Below are positions 39,070 to 46,716 of a stretch of DNA of 64,000 bases, piece after piece. Under the pieces are notes generated by a model. That model saw only the letters and a list, made by a program, of their open reading frames with translations, did no database searches and had not been told where the DNA came from. The translations under genes were made by a program, and so were the position numbers. Source of the stretch: Paenibacillus pasadenensis. GTDB taxonomy: Bacteria > Bacillota > Bacilli > Paenibacillales > Paenibacillaceae. Each line of letters starts with the position of its first letter. The stretch's first letter is position 1. The DNA is taken from the NCBI RefSeq assembly GCF_023715725.1, contig NZ_JAMBOT010000001.1:992001-1056000 (forward strand), given 5' to 3'.

Positions 39070-39693
39070 ATGCTTCAAAGTAATCTGCATCATGTCAAAC
39101 ATCACAATGCCGACCCTTCGGCAATCGGCCTGTTCGGCCTCGCTATGGTCACCCTCGTCGCATCAACGCAAAAGCTAGGCTGGACCGACGGTTACGCGCT
39201 TGTCATTCCGTGGGCCATCTTCCTGGGATCGCTGGCGCAGCTGTTCGCTGCTGTAGAGGATTCCAAACGCGGCAATCACTTCGGCACGACGGCTTTTGCC
39301 GCTTATGGCCTGTTCTGGCTCGGTGTCGCCAGCTCCTGGCTAATCAAGCTGGGCGTTTTTGGCTCTGAGCTTGCGGAAACGGCCGATGGCCATCAGCTAG
39401 GCGCAGCGTTTGCCGGTTATCTTATTTTCACCTTATTTATGACGCTTGGAGCAGCCGAAACGAACAAAGCTCTGTTTCTCATCTTTGTGCTGATCGACTT
39501 TCTGTTCCTCGGCCTTTCGCTGAGCGCCTTCGGCATCGCCGAAACGTTCATGCACAATGTGGCTGCTTGGTCCGAGCTGCTTATCGCACTTGTGTCCTTT
39601 TATGCGATGGGCGCAAACGTGCTGAACAATCACTTTGGCTACGCATTCCTGCCAATCGGCAAGCCGATGGGCTGGTTTAAAAAGCCGAATTAA
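39070..39693 (+). CDS. Acetate uptake transporter family protein (GPR1/FUN34/SatP)
   Basis: 207-aa six-helix membrane protein of the AceTr family; relatives import acetate or succinate with protons. The family motif near TM1 appears as ADPSAIGLFGLA. Central residues FLGSLAQLFAAVEDSKRGNHFGTTAFAAYGLFWL are typical (read as FLGSLAQLF and GTTAFAAYGLFWL). GAAGGAGAG lies upstream of ATG 39070. It is divergent from rarA and ends in a strong terminator before the 52-bp repeat array. Confidence 0.9.
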   Translation: MLQSNLHHVKHHNADPSAIGLFGLAMVTLVASTQKLGWTDGYALVIPWAIFLGSLAQLFAAVEDSKRGNHFGTTAFAAYGLFWLGVASSWLIKLGVFGSELAETADGHQLGAAFAGYLIFTLFMTLGAAETNKALFLIFVLIDFLFLGLSLSAFGIAETFMHNVAAWSELLIALVSFYAMGANVLNNHFGYAFLPIGKPMGWFKKPN

Positions 39694-39735
39694 GCGACAC
39701 CCGCTTCCTGGCGTGGATGGAGCGTTTATGCAAAA

Positions 39736-39768
39736 GGAGCAAGCCTTTATGGCTCGCTCCTTTTTTTT
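39736..39768 (+). terminator. Terminator after the acetate transporter gene
   Basis: GGAGC-A-AGCC / GGCT-C-GCTCC stem with a TTTAT loop, followed by eight T. Confidence 0.92.
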
Positions 39769-39812
39769 GTATACCGTGGTGTGCGGAGCCCTTGCGGGCT
39801 TTTCACTACCGC

Positions 39813-40147
39813 GTAAGGTCGTTTGACGACCTTACCGGCGTGCTTTTCGCGGTTTTCCCGCTCGGTAAGGTCGTTTGACGACCTTATCGGCGTGCTTTTC
39901 GCGGTTTTCCGGCTCGGTAAGGTCGTTTGACGACCTTACCGGCGTGCTTTTCGCGGTTTTCCGGCTCGGTAAGGTCGTTTGGCGACCTTACCGGCGTGCC
40001 TTTCACGGTTTTCCCGTTCCGTAAGGTCGTTTGACGACCTTACCGGCGTGCTTTTCGCGGTTTTCCGGCTCGGTAAGGTCGTTTGACGACCTTACCGGCG
40101 TGCTTTTCACGGTGTTCCCGTTCCGTAAGGTCGTTTGACGACCTTAC
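39813..40147. repeat. 52-bp tandem repeat array with a palindrome in each unit (7 copies)
   Basis: Seven palindromes GTAAGGTCGT-N3-ACGACCTTAC start at 39813, 39865, 39917, 39969, 40021, 40073 and 40125, exactly 52 bp apart. The 29-bp spacers are also near-identical (CGGCGTGCTTTTCGCGG, then TTTTCCGGCTCG or CCCGTTCC). The only changes within palindromes (last base C to T in copy 2; loop A to G in copy 4) keep the hairpin. A degenerate unit may precede at about 39781. The array fills the space between the convergent acetate transporter and adenosine deaminase genes. Confidence 0.97.
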
Positions 40148-40186
40148 GCGGTTCCCCCGCCTCCCGCTGCCGGCTAAGCTCCAGCT

Positions 40187-41245
40187 TTAAGCGCGGCTTT
40201 CCCCGGCCTCGCCTGAGCCGACCAAGCCTAACTCCCGCCACTCCTGGCGGAACTGGGCCCGCAGCCGCCCCTTAAGTTCCCCGTCAGCAAACGCAGCCTC
40301 AATGCCGTTCTCGGCCACTTTCATGAAATCCCGTTCTGTGAAGCGGAAACGGCGAGCCAAGTTTTCATACTCGCGGGTCTGGTTAGTTGCGCTGACGGTC
40401 GGATTATCCGTGTTTACCGTCACAGCCAGCCCGCCGTCCAGATACTCACGGATTGGATGACTCTCCATAGACGGCACCGCCTTCGTCTGCACGTTGCTAA
40501 TCACGCACATTTCTAACGGTATACGCTGCTCACTCATCAGCTGCAGCAGCTCGGCATCCTCCCGCAGCCGCACTCCATGACCAATACGTCTCGCATGCAG
40601 CTTCTCCACAGCGCAGCGGATGCTGCACGCTCCGGCCGCTTCTCCAGCATGAATCGTTATGGGCAGGCCGAGCTGATTCGCGAGTCCAAATACTTCCTCG
40701 TGCAGCTCGTTGGGATAACCCGCTTCGTCTCCCGCCAAATCTACGCCAACGACACCGAGTCCGGCCAACCGGCTGGCTGCCCGGACAACCTCCTCGTTAT
40801 CCGCCTGCGCATGATGCCTCATACAAACAAGAATGATGCGCACGGTATGTCCGTATTTGGCTTCAGCCGCTGACAGCCCCTCGGCAACGGCGCCAACGAT
40901 CTCGTCGATGCTCAGTCCTCGCCCCGTATGCAGCTGTGGAGCGAAGCGCACCTCCAAATAACGGACATTTTCAAGCGCCGCGTCTTCCGCCGTTTCGTAA
41001 GCGATCCGCTTGAGCGCCGCGCGGCTCTGCATCAGCAGAAGCGGCAGCTCAAACCGCTCCAAATACTCCACAAGGCTTGTACAGGAAGGAGGAGCCGTCA
41101 TTCGTTCCGTGAGCTCGCGCAGATCGGAGCAGTTCAGCTCAATGCCCTCCTCCTCTGCAATTTCCGCCGCCGTCGACGGCCTCACGCTTCCGTCAAGATG
41201 AGAGTGCAGCTCGATTTTTGGCAATTGCCGCTTAAGGCTTATCAT
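40187..41245 (-). CDS. add: Adenosine deaminase
   Basis: 352-aa TIM-barrel zinc hydrolase converting adenosine to inosine in purine salvage. Zinc ligands and catalytic residues are visible: ELHSHLDGSVRP (HxH), ITIHAGEAA (His, Glu), IGHGVRL (His) and VTVNTDNPTVS (Asp pair). I chose ATG 41245 (MISLKRQLPKIELHSHLDG, split) because the frame to 41350 runs through a consensus promoter. The ribosome site is weak (GGGACGGTG). The 3' end lies 39 bp from the 52-bp repeat array, and no ordinary terminator is seen. Confidence 0.93.
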   Translation of the reverse strand: MISLKRQLPKIELHSHLDGSVRPSTAAEIAEEEGIELNCSDLRELTERMTAPPSCTSLVEYLERFELPLLLMQSRAALKRIAYETAEDAALENVRYLEVRFAPQLHTGRGLSIDEIVGAVAEGLSAAEAKYGHTVRIILVCMRHHAQADNEEVVRAASRLAGLGVVGVDLAGDEAGYPNELHEEVFGLANQLGLPITIHAGEAAGACSIRCAVEKLHARRIGHGVRLREDAELLQLMSEQRIPLEMCVISNVQTKAVPSMESHPIREYLDGGLAVTVNTDNPTVSATNQTREYENLARRFRFTERDFMKVAENGIEAAFADGELKGRLRAQFRQEWRELGLVGSGEAGESRA

Positions 41246-41276
41246 GATGTTCACCGTCCCAATTGTAATTAGAACG

Positions 41277-41305
41277 ATGGTACTGCTTTCGAACTCCAAT
41301 GTCAA
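41277..41305 (-). promoter_or_regulatory. Promoter for adenosine deaminase gene
   Basis: TTGACA-N17-TACCAT on the minus strand, 32 bp upstream of the chosen ATG. Supports the short start. Confidence 0.8.
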
Positions 41306-41322
41306 TATTGCTAACGCTAAAT

Positions 41323-41412
41323 AGGCATGCATCACATTAAAGTGACACATGCCTAACGCAGAGTCGCAACAGCGTCTTCAATTCAGTTTAATTGAATGAA
41401 TAGACGCGTTGC
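41323..41412. repeat. Two inverted repeats between tcdA and add
   Basis: 41323-41354: AGGCATG-CA-TCAC...GTGA-CA-CATGCCT, symmetric with a 2-nt internal loop. 41366-41412: GCAAC-A-GCGTCT...AGACGC-GTTGC with an AT-rich centre that also folds. Neither has a T-run in the tcdA direction, so they may be weak terminators or an operator/structured RNA. Confidence 0.6.
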
Positions 41413-41431
41413 ATTTATATGGATTCGGTTG

Positions 41432-42187
41432 TTAAATCTCGATGCCGTTCGTTTTCAGCAGATCCTGCACCGCTGCGCTGACCATAATCAGACCGGCTAC
41501 AGGCGGAACAAAAGCGTTGCTCGCCGGAGGCTGCTGCGCTTTGCGGATTTCAGGAGCATTTTCCGGTACGATACGCTGTGTTACATCAACACGCGGCTTT
41601 TTAGGCTCCTCAGCCGAAAAGACGACCTTAACGCCTTTGCGGACGCCTTCACGCCGCAGCTTCTGGCGCACCACCCGGGCAACAGGGTCCGTATGAGTTT
41701 TGGAAATATCCGTCACAATGAACTGGGTCGGATCGATTTTATTTGCTGCTCCCATGCTGGAAATAATCGGAATGTTCCGTTCCAGACATTGCTTGATCAG
41801 ATGCACCTTATAGGAAATCGTATCGGAAGCGTCCAGCACATAATCGAGCGGATATTCAAACAGCTTCTCGTAAGTTTCCTCGGTATAAAACATGCGCAGG
41901 CTGATCGCGTCGCACTCCGGATTAATCAGCTTGATGCGGTCGCGCATCAGATCGGCCTTCGGCTGGCCGACCGTTGTCGTCAATGCGTGAATTTGCCGGT
42001 TTATATTGGTAATGTCGACGACATCTTTATCAATCAGGATGATGCGGCCTACACCCGTGCGGGCGAGAGCCTCAGCTGCGATGGAGCCGACGCCGCCGAT
42101 ACCGAGCACGGCGACCGTGCTGCGCTTCATCGCCTCGATGCCTTCCGGCCCAAAAGCCAGCTCGGTGCGGGAAAATTGGTTCAACAT
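41432..42187 (-). CDS. tcdA: tRNA threonylcarbamoyladenosine dehydratase (TcdA)
   Basis: 251-aa E1/ThiF-like ATP-dependent enzyme that cyclises t6A37 to ct6A37 in tRNA. The nucleotide-binding motif is VAVLGIGGVGSIAAEALARTGVG, seen as VLGIGGVGS; further LIDKDVVDITNINRQIHA and YVLDASDTI are family features. It lacks a conserved C-terminal CxxC zinc pair. AGAGGAGG lies upstream of ATG 42187. Order aspS-tcdA is the same as in B. subtilis (yrvM). B. subtilis has 6S RNA between these genes; the 153-bp gap here is too short for it. Confidence 0.93.
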   Translation of the reverse strand: MLNQFSRTELAFGPEGIEAMKRSTVAVLGIGGVGSIAAEALARTGVGRIILIDKDVVDITNINRQIHALTTTVGQPKADLMRDRIKLINPECDAISLRMFYTEETYEKLFEYPLDYVLDASDTISYKVHLIKQCLERNIPIISSMGAANKIDPTQFIVTDISKTHTDPVARVVRQKLRREGVRKGVKVVFSAEEPKKPRVDVTQRIVPENAPEIRKAQQPPASNAFVPPVAGLIMVSAAVQDLLKTNGIEI

Positions 42188-42235
42188 AGAGTTTACGCCT
42201 CCTCTTTCTTTTATACCCAGCGGTTAACCGCCAAT

Positions 42236-42263
42236 TCAAAGCCGCACCGAAACCGGTGCGGCC
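42236..42263 (-). terminator. Terminator after hisS-aspS
   Basis: GCCGCACCG / CGGTGCGGC 9-bp stem on the minus strand followed by TTTG; a modest T-run. Confidence 0.6.
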
Positions 42264-42340
42264 GAGTTAAAGCTATGGTTATATCAAGCGAGCATCCGGG
42301 CTAAAAAACGGCCAAAGCTGCTTTTCTAAACAAGTGGCGA

Positions 42341-44173
42341 TTAGTTTTGCGCCGGTGCGCCTGCAGCCGCTTCTTCCGGCTGTCCGCCTTGCGGCTGGGC
42401 CGGCTTGGAGCCCGGCTTCGGTACCGTGCGGATATGCAGCTGCTGCAGCTGAGCCAGATCGACGCGGGAAGGAGCGTCGCTGAGCAGGTCGGTTGCGCTT
42501 GCCGTTTTCGGGAAGGCAATCGTCTCGCGCAGATTGGTGCGGCCCGTAAGCAGCATGACAAGACGGTCGAAGCCAAAGGCGATGCCGCCATGCGGAGGCG
42601 TGCCGTACTCAAAAGCATCCAGCAGGAAGCCGAATTTCTCATGCGCTTCTTCCATGGAGAAGCCGAGCGCGCTGAACATCTGCTCCTGCACATCACGTTT
42701 GTAAATCCGCATGGAGCCGCCGCCAACCTCGTAGCCGTTCAGCACAAGATCGTACGCTTGAGCGCGAATTGCACCCGGATCAGTCTCGAACAGATGTACA
42801 TCCTCGTCTTTTGGACGGGTGAACGGATGATGCTCCGCAACATAACGTTTTGCTTCCTCGTCCCAGCCAAGCAGAGGGAAATCGACAACCCAAGCAAACT
42901 TAAACGCGGAGTCGTCGATCAGTCCGAGCTGGCGGCCTACCTTCAGGCGCAGGTTGCCAAGCACGTCGGCAACAACTTTTTTCTTGTCCGCGGAGAAGGT
43001 GAGCAGGTCGCCCTCTTCAACGCCAAGACGTTCCGTCAGCGCCTGGATTTCCTCCGGCTTAAGGAATTTGACGATCGGCCCGCGCCATTCGCCGTCCTTC
43101 ACCGTGATCCATGCCAGACCTTTGCCGCCGTAACGCGCCGCGAACGGCTGCAGGTCGTCCAGCTCCTTGCGGCTCCAGCCTGCGCAGCCTTTAGCGTTAA
43201 GCGCGCGCACAACGCCGCCGGAAGCAGCTACGCTGGCGAATACTTTGGCATCGCTGTTTTTCACGATATCGGTAATATCCTGGATCTCCAGACCAAAGCG
43301 CAGATCCGGCTTGTCGGAACCGTACTTGTCGATTGCGTCGGCATAAGTGATGCGCTGGAACGGAGTCGGGATGTCCGCGCCTACCGTTTCTTTAAACAGG
43401 CGGGCCGCCAAACGCTCCATCATTTCCAGCAACTGATCCTGGTTCAGGAAGGACGTCTCGATGTCGACCTGGGTGAACTCAGGCTGGCGGTCGGCGCGCA
43501 GATCCTCGTCGCGGAAACAGCGGGCGATCTGGTAGTAGCGCTCTAGGCCGCCTACCATAAGCAGCTGTTTGAAAATTTGCGGCGACTGAGGAAGCGCGAA
43601 AAACTCCTCTGGATGCACACGGCTCGGCACGAGATAGTCGCGCGCGCCTTCCGGCGTGCTTTTGGTCAAAATCGGCGTTTCTACCTCAACGAACTGCTCG
43701 CCGTCCAGGAAGTCGCGGAAAATTTTCGCCGCTTTGGAACGGAGCAGCAGCGTGCGCTGCATCTCCGGACGGCGCAGGTCGAGGTAACGGTATTTCAGAC
43801 GAAGAGACTCGTCCACCTCAATGCCGTCCTCAATTGGGAAAGGAGGCGTTTTGGCTGCATTTAGAACCTCGATTTCGGTGACGCGGATTTCAATTTCGCC
43901 GGTCTCCAGATTCGGGTTGCGGGTTTCTTCGTCGCGTTCAACAACCGTTCCTTTTACTGCCAGCACATACTCGCTGCGCGCGCGGTCGGCTACGGCCAGA
44001 GCTTCACCGGAGAAGTCCGGGTTAAATACGATCTGTACGATGCCCGTGCGGTCGCGCAGATCGATGAACAGCACGCCCCCCAGGTCGCGGCGGCGCTGCA
44101 CCCAGCCCTTTAATTCAACCGTTCTGCCAACGTCCGCCTTAGTCAGGCGTCCGCAATGAATGATTTCGCTCAT
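42341..44173 (-). CDS. aspS: Aspartyl-tRNA synthetase
   Basis: 610-aa class IIb synthetase. The N-terminal OB-fold anticodon domain includes [24 protein letters not shown] (split). The catalytic core has motif 2-like [21 protein letters not shown] and motif 3 [15 protein letters not shown]. The bacterial GAD insertion lies in the middle. The C-terminal tail after about residue 585 (Pro/Ala/Gln-rich) is longer than usual. It follows hisS after 28 bp, with AAGGAG upstream, and depends on the same T-box. Confidence 0.98.
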   Translation of the reverse strand: MSEIIHCGRLTKADVGRTVELKGWVQRRRDLGGVLFIDLRDRTGIVQIVFNPDFSGEALAVADRARSEYVLAVKGTVVERDEETRNPNLETGEIEIRVTEIEVLNAAKTPPFPIEDGIEVDESLRLKYRYLDLRRPEMQRTLLLRSKAAKIFRDFLDGEQFVEVETPILTKSTPEGARDYLVPSRVHPEEFFALPQSPQIFKQLLMVGGLERYYQIARCFRDEDLRADRQPEFTQVDIETSFLNQDQLLEMMERLAARLFKETVGADIPTPFQRITYADAIDKYGSDKPDLRFGLEIQDITDIVKNSDAKVFASVAASGGVVRALNAKGCAGWSRKELDDLQPFAARYGGKGLAWITVKDGEWRGPIVKFLKPEEIQALTERLGVEEGDLLTFSADKKKVVADVLGNLRLKVGRQLGLIDDSAFKFAWVVDFPLLGWDEEAKRYVAEHHPFTRPKDEDVHLFETDPGAIRAQAYDLVLNGYEVGGGSMRIYKRDVQEQMFSALGFSMEEAHEKFGFLLDAFEYGTPPHGGIAFGFDRLVMLLTGRTNLRETIAFPKTASATDLLSDAPSRVDLAQLQQLHIRTVPKPGSKPAQPQGGQPEEAAAGAPAQN

Positions 44174-44201
44174 CGGTTACACTCCTTATCGATAGTAAAA
44201 A

Positions 44202-45455
44202 TTAATTTTCGCCTTTAATCGCCGCTGCAAGCTCTGCCAGAGGCACCATTCGCTGCTCGCCCGTATCCATCTGTTTCAGGGCGATTTGCCCCGAAGCCAG
44301 CTCGTCGTCGCCGAGTATAGCCGTAAAACGTGCGGAATACCGGTCAGCCGACTTCATTTGGGCTTTCATCTTGCGTCCTTGATAGTCTCTGTCCGCAGTC
44401 AGTCCTGCGCGCCGCAGCCCGTGCAGCAGCCGGGATACTTCCCGCTCCGCAGCCTCGCCAAGCGCCACAAGGTAAACGTCGAGCGGCTGCGCCGCAGCTT
44501 CCCCGCTCTGCTGATGCTCCAGAATAAGCACCGTGCGCTCCAGTCCAAGTCCAAAACCGACGCCAGGCTGATCCGGTCCGCCGATTTCCCCGACGAGCCC
44601 GTTGTAACGTCCGCCGCCGCCAATCGTATCGATGGCCCCGATGCCTTCCGCTTTGAATTCAAATGCGGTATGCGTGTAATAATCGAGTCCGCGCACAAGC
44701 CGGGAATTAATCTCAAACGGAATGTCCATATCCGTCAGATAAGCCTTCACCTTCTCAAAGTGAGCGGCGCATTCCTCATCCAGACTATCCAAAATGGACG
44801 GTGCGTCTTCGAAATGTTTCTGATCCGTTTTGCAATCCAGCACGCGCAGCGGGTTGCGGTCGATACGCGACTGGCAATCCTTGCACAGTATGGAGCGCTT
44901 CGGCTCCAAAAATTCCAGAAGCTTGGCGCGGAACGCCGCTCTGACAGCCGGAGTGCCGACCGAATTGATTTCTACCCGTACGCCTCGCAGTCCAACTTCG
45001 GTGTAGAACGTGTAGCCAAGCGCGATCACTTCAGCGTCCAGCGCCGGCTCCGTCGAGCCGATTGCTTCAACGCCAAATTGATGAAACTGCCGGTAGCGTC
45101 CCGCCTGCTGGCGCTCGTAGCGGAACATCGGGCCAATGTAGTACAGCTTGGACAGATCCGGCTCGCCATACAGCTTGTTCTCCACATAAGAGCGGACCAC
45201 GCCAGCCGTTCCTTCCGGACGAAGCGTCAGGCTGCGGCCGCCGCGGTCCTCAAACGTATACATTTCCTTCTCGACGATATCGGTCGTTTCGCCGACTCCG
45301 CGCCGGAACAGATCCGTCGACTCAAACATCGGCGTGCGGATTTCACGAAAATTAAACCGCCGGCAAATATCTCTTGCCTTGTTCTCTACAAATTGCCAAG
45401 TATCTGTCGCGCCGGGCAGGAAATCCTGCGTTCCCGGCATTTTTTGAAATGCCAT
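44202..45455 (-). CDS. hisS: Histidyl-tRNA synthetase
   Basis: 417-aa class II synthetase for tRNA-His. Motif 2 appears as YIGPMFRYERQQAGRYRQFHQFGVE (split at FRYERQQAGRYRQF), histidine-binding motifs as LVRGLDYYTHTAFEF and GGRYNGLV, and motif 3 as GVGFGLGLERTVLIL. The C-terminal anticodon-binding domain starts near residue 325. I chose ATG 45455 (MAFQKMPGTQDFLPG), which has GGAGGGA 7-8 nt upstream; the frame is open to 45518. Preceded by a T-box leader shared with aspS. Confidence 0.97.
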   Translation of the reverse strand: MAFQKMPGTQDFLPGATDTWQFVENKARDICRRFNFREIRTPMFESTDLFRRGVGETTDIVEKEMYTFEDRGGRSLTLRPEGTAGVVRSYVENKLYGEPDLSKLYYIGPMFRYERQQAGRYRQFHQFGVEAIGSTEPALDAEVIALGYTFYTEVGLRGVRVEINSVGTPAVRAAFRAKLLEFLEPKRSILCKDCQSRIDRNPLRVLDCKTDQKHFEDAPSILDSLDEECAAHFEKVKAYLTDMDIPFEINSRLVRGLDYYTHTAFEFKAEGIGAIDTIGGGGRYNGLVGEIGGPDQPGVGFGLGLERTVLILEHQQSGEAAAQPLDVYLVALGEAAEREVSRLLHGLRRAGLTADRDYQGRKMKAQMKSADRYSARFTAILGDDELASGQIALKQMDTGEQRMVPLAELAAAIKGEN

Positions 45456-45539
45456 AACTGTCCCTCCTATCTTTAAAAGTACGGTGAAATGCAGCGGAGC
45501 CGCAGCGGGTAGGATCACTGTACTTTAACTGCAAGATGC

Positions 45540-45824
45540 AAAAAAGCTCCCGTCCGCCGGCGATATCGTATCGCCAGGGACGAGAGCATTGATCTCCCGT
45601 GGTGCCACCCTAATTCCGGTCCGGACGAGGATTAATTCCCGCCGATCCGCTTCATGCGGTTAACGCCCGCTCTACGCACGCGGCTACTGCTAACGGTTCG
45701 CCGAATGTTCTCCGGGATGTCATTCCTTCCGCCATCATAAGGACGCTTCCAGCCAAACGCCGTCCCTCTCTGCATATGCAAGCGTGAAGTACTTGTTCCC
45801 ATCATCAAAGCCATATTGTGAATT
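45540..45824 (-). promoter_or_regulatory. T-box riboswitch upstream of hisS-aspS
   Basis: The T-box sequence AGGGTGGCACCACGG is at 45612-45598. A terminator hairpin (GCTCTCGTCCC / GGACGGGAGC with an inner stem) precedes TTTTTT. The Stem I arm contains AGAGAGGGACGGCG and pairing GGAAGCGTCC. In the expected specifier position GAATGACATCC contains GAC (Asp, 45721-45719) and CAT (His, 45719-45717) overlapping by one base. GAC followed by A fits the usual purine rule better. Confidence 0.88.
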
Positions 45825-45830
45825 CTCATC

Positions 45831-45859
45831 ATTCTACCGCGCTGAAGGACTCAAGTCAA
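45831..45859 (-). promoter_or_regulatory. Promoter for hisS-aspS T-box transcript
   Basis: TTGACT-N17-TAGAAT on the minus strand; the transcript would begin near 45824. Confidence 0.8.
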
Positions 45860-45885
45860 GATTCATCCTCTTTTGCACAAAAAAA

Positions 45886-45910
45886 TAACCCGGACATCGT
45901 CCGGGTTCCA
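45886..45910 (-). terminator. Terminator of the rel-dtd unit
   Basis: AACCCGGAC-GAT-GTCCGGGTT stem followed by ATTTTTTT on the minus strand. Confidence 0.88.
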
Positions 45911-45988
45911 GATGAAACTTTATTAAAAGGGGGTCGAATACAAGTATAGCCCAGTTATGTTAAGAGAGCATTCCGGCCACATTACAAT

Positions 45989-46171
45989 TCAATGACAAAC
46001 ATTCTCTTCGTCCCCGCGATCCTTGCGCGCCGCCGGGCCTGAGCATGACCAGTCCTCCGCGAACTCGATGTCATCCTCCAGCTCCTCCAGCAGCAGCGCC
46101 TCGCGCCGCTCCGCATGAAGCAGACTGCGGGAAGCCCCGCCCAGCTTAAGCTCTTTGCGTCCCACTCGCAT
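45989..46171 (-). CDS. Small acidic hypothetical protein
   Basis: 60-aa possible gene with no recognised family. The sequence RKELKLGGASRSLLHAERREALLLEELEDDIEFAEDW (split: LLHAERREALLLEELEDD) suggests a charged amphipathic helix. AAGGAAG lies 8 nt before ATG 46171; an earlier ATG (46180) is too close to it. It sits between dtd and a terminator, in the same direction. An overlapping frame (45982-46224) has a less protein-like composition and no ribosome site. Confidence 0.5.
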   Translation of the reverse strand: MRVGRKELKLGGASRSLLHAERREALLLEELEDDIEFAEDWSCSGPAARKDRGDEENVCH

Positions 46172-46256
46172 GACATGCACTTCCTTTCGAGAACTAATTC
46201 ATTCCGATAAGTTAGTGTTGCCACACCGGGCCGGACTTAATCCCGGATGAAGCTGA

Positions 46257-46700
46257 TTATTCTTTGCTATCGAGTATCAGCGTGACAGGTCCGTCATTAA
46301 CGAGAGCCACGTTCATCATCGCTCCGAACCGGCCCGTTTCGACACGCAGACCGGCCTCCCGAAGCGTATTGTTAAACGACTCGTACATTGGCTCCGCTTG
46401 CTCCGGCCGGGCGGCTGCCATAAAGTTTGGACGCCGTCCTTTGCGAGCATCTCCGTACAGGGTGAATTGAGATACGGACAAAATGTCTCCGCCCGCTTCC
46501 CGTACCGACAGATTCATTTTGCCGGCTTCATCCTCAAAAATACGCAGCCCCGCAATTTTATCGGCCATCCAGCGGATATCGGCCTCGCTGTCCTCATGAG
46601 TCAAGCCCACAAGCAGCATAAGACCGTGCCCGATGCGGCCGACAGACTCGCCGTCAACCGTCACTTCCGCCGAGGAGCAGCGCTGCACCACTACCTTCAC
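46257..46700 (-). CDS. dtd: D-aminoacyl-tRNA deacylase
   Basis: 147-aa enzyme that removes D-amino acids wrongly attached to tRNA. The signature [17 protein letters not shown] is intact. The second motif, usually NPGPVT, reads NDGPVT, a known variant class that affects the cross-subunit Gly-cisPro element. Start is GTG 46700 with AAGGG upstream, 16 bp after rel. The rel-dtd pairing is conserved in Firmicutes. Confidence 0.95.
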   Translation of the reverse strand: MKVVVQRCSSAEVTVDGESVGRIGHGLMLLVGLTHEDSEADIRWMADKIAGLRIFEDEAGKMNLSVREAGGDILSVSQFTLYGDARKGRRPNFMAAARPEQAEPMYESFNNTLREAGLRVETGRFGAMMNVALVNDGPVTLILDSKE

Positions 46701-46716
46701 TTGCCCTTTCCCCTTC

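Noticed and set aside
39813..40147. CRISPR array
   Set aside because: Repeats are evenly spaced, but the 29-bp intervals are near-identical to each other, not unique, and no cas genes are nearby.
42188..42340. 6S RNA (bsrA) between aspS and tcdA, as in B. subtilis
   Set aside because: The 153-bp gap is too short and holds only a terminator and the tcdA ribosome site. The tcdA-add gap folds into two small hairpins, not a long 6S rod.
42347..43546. 399-codon open frame on the plus strand
   Set aside because: Antisense to aspS; no recognisable domain.
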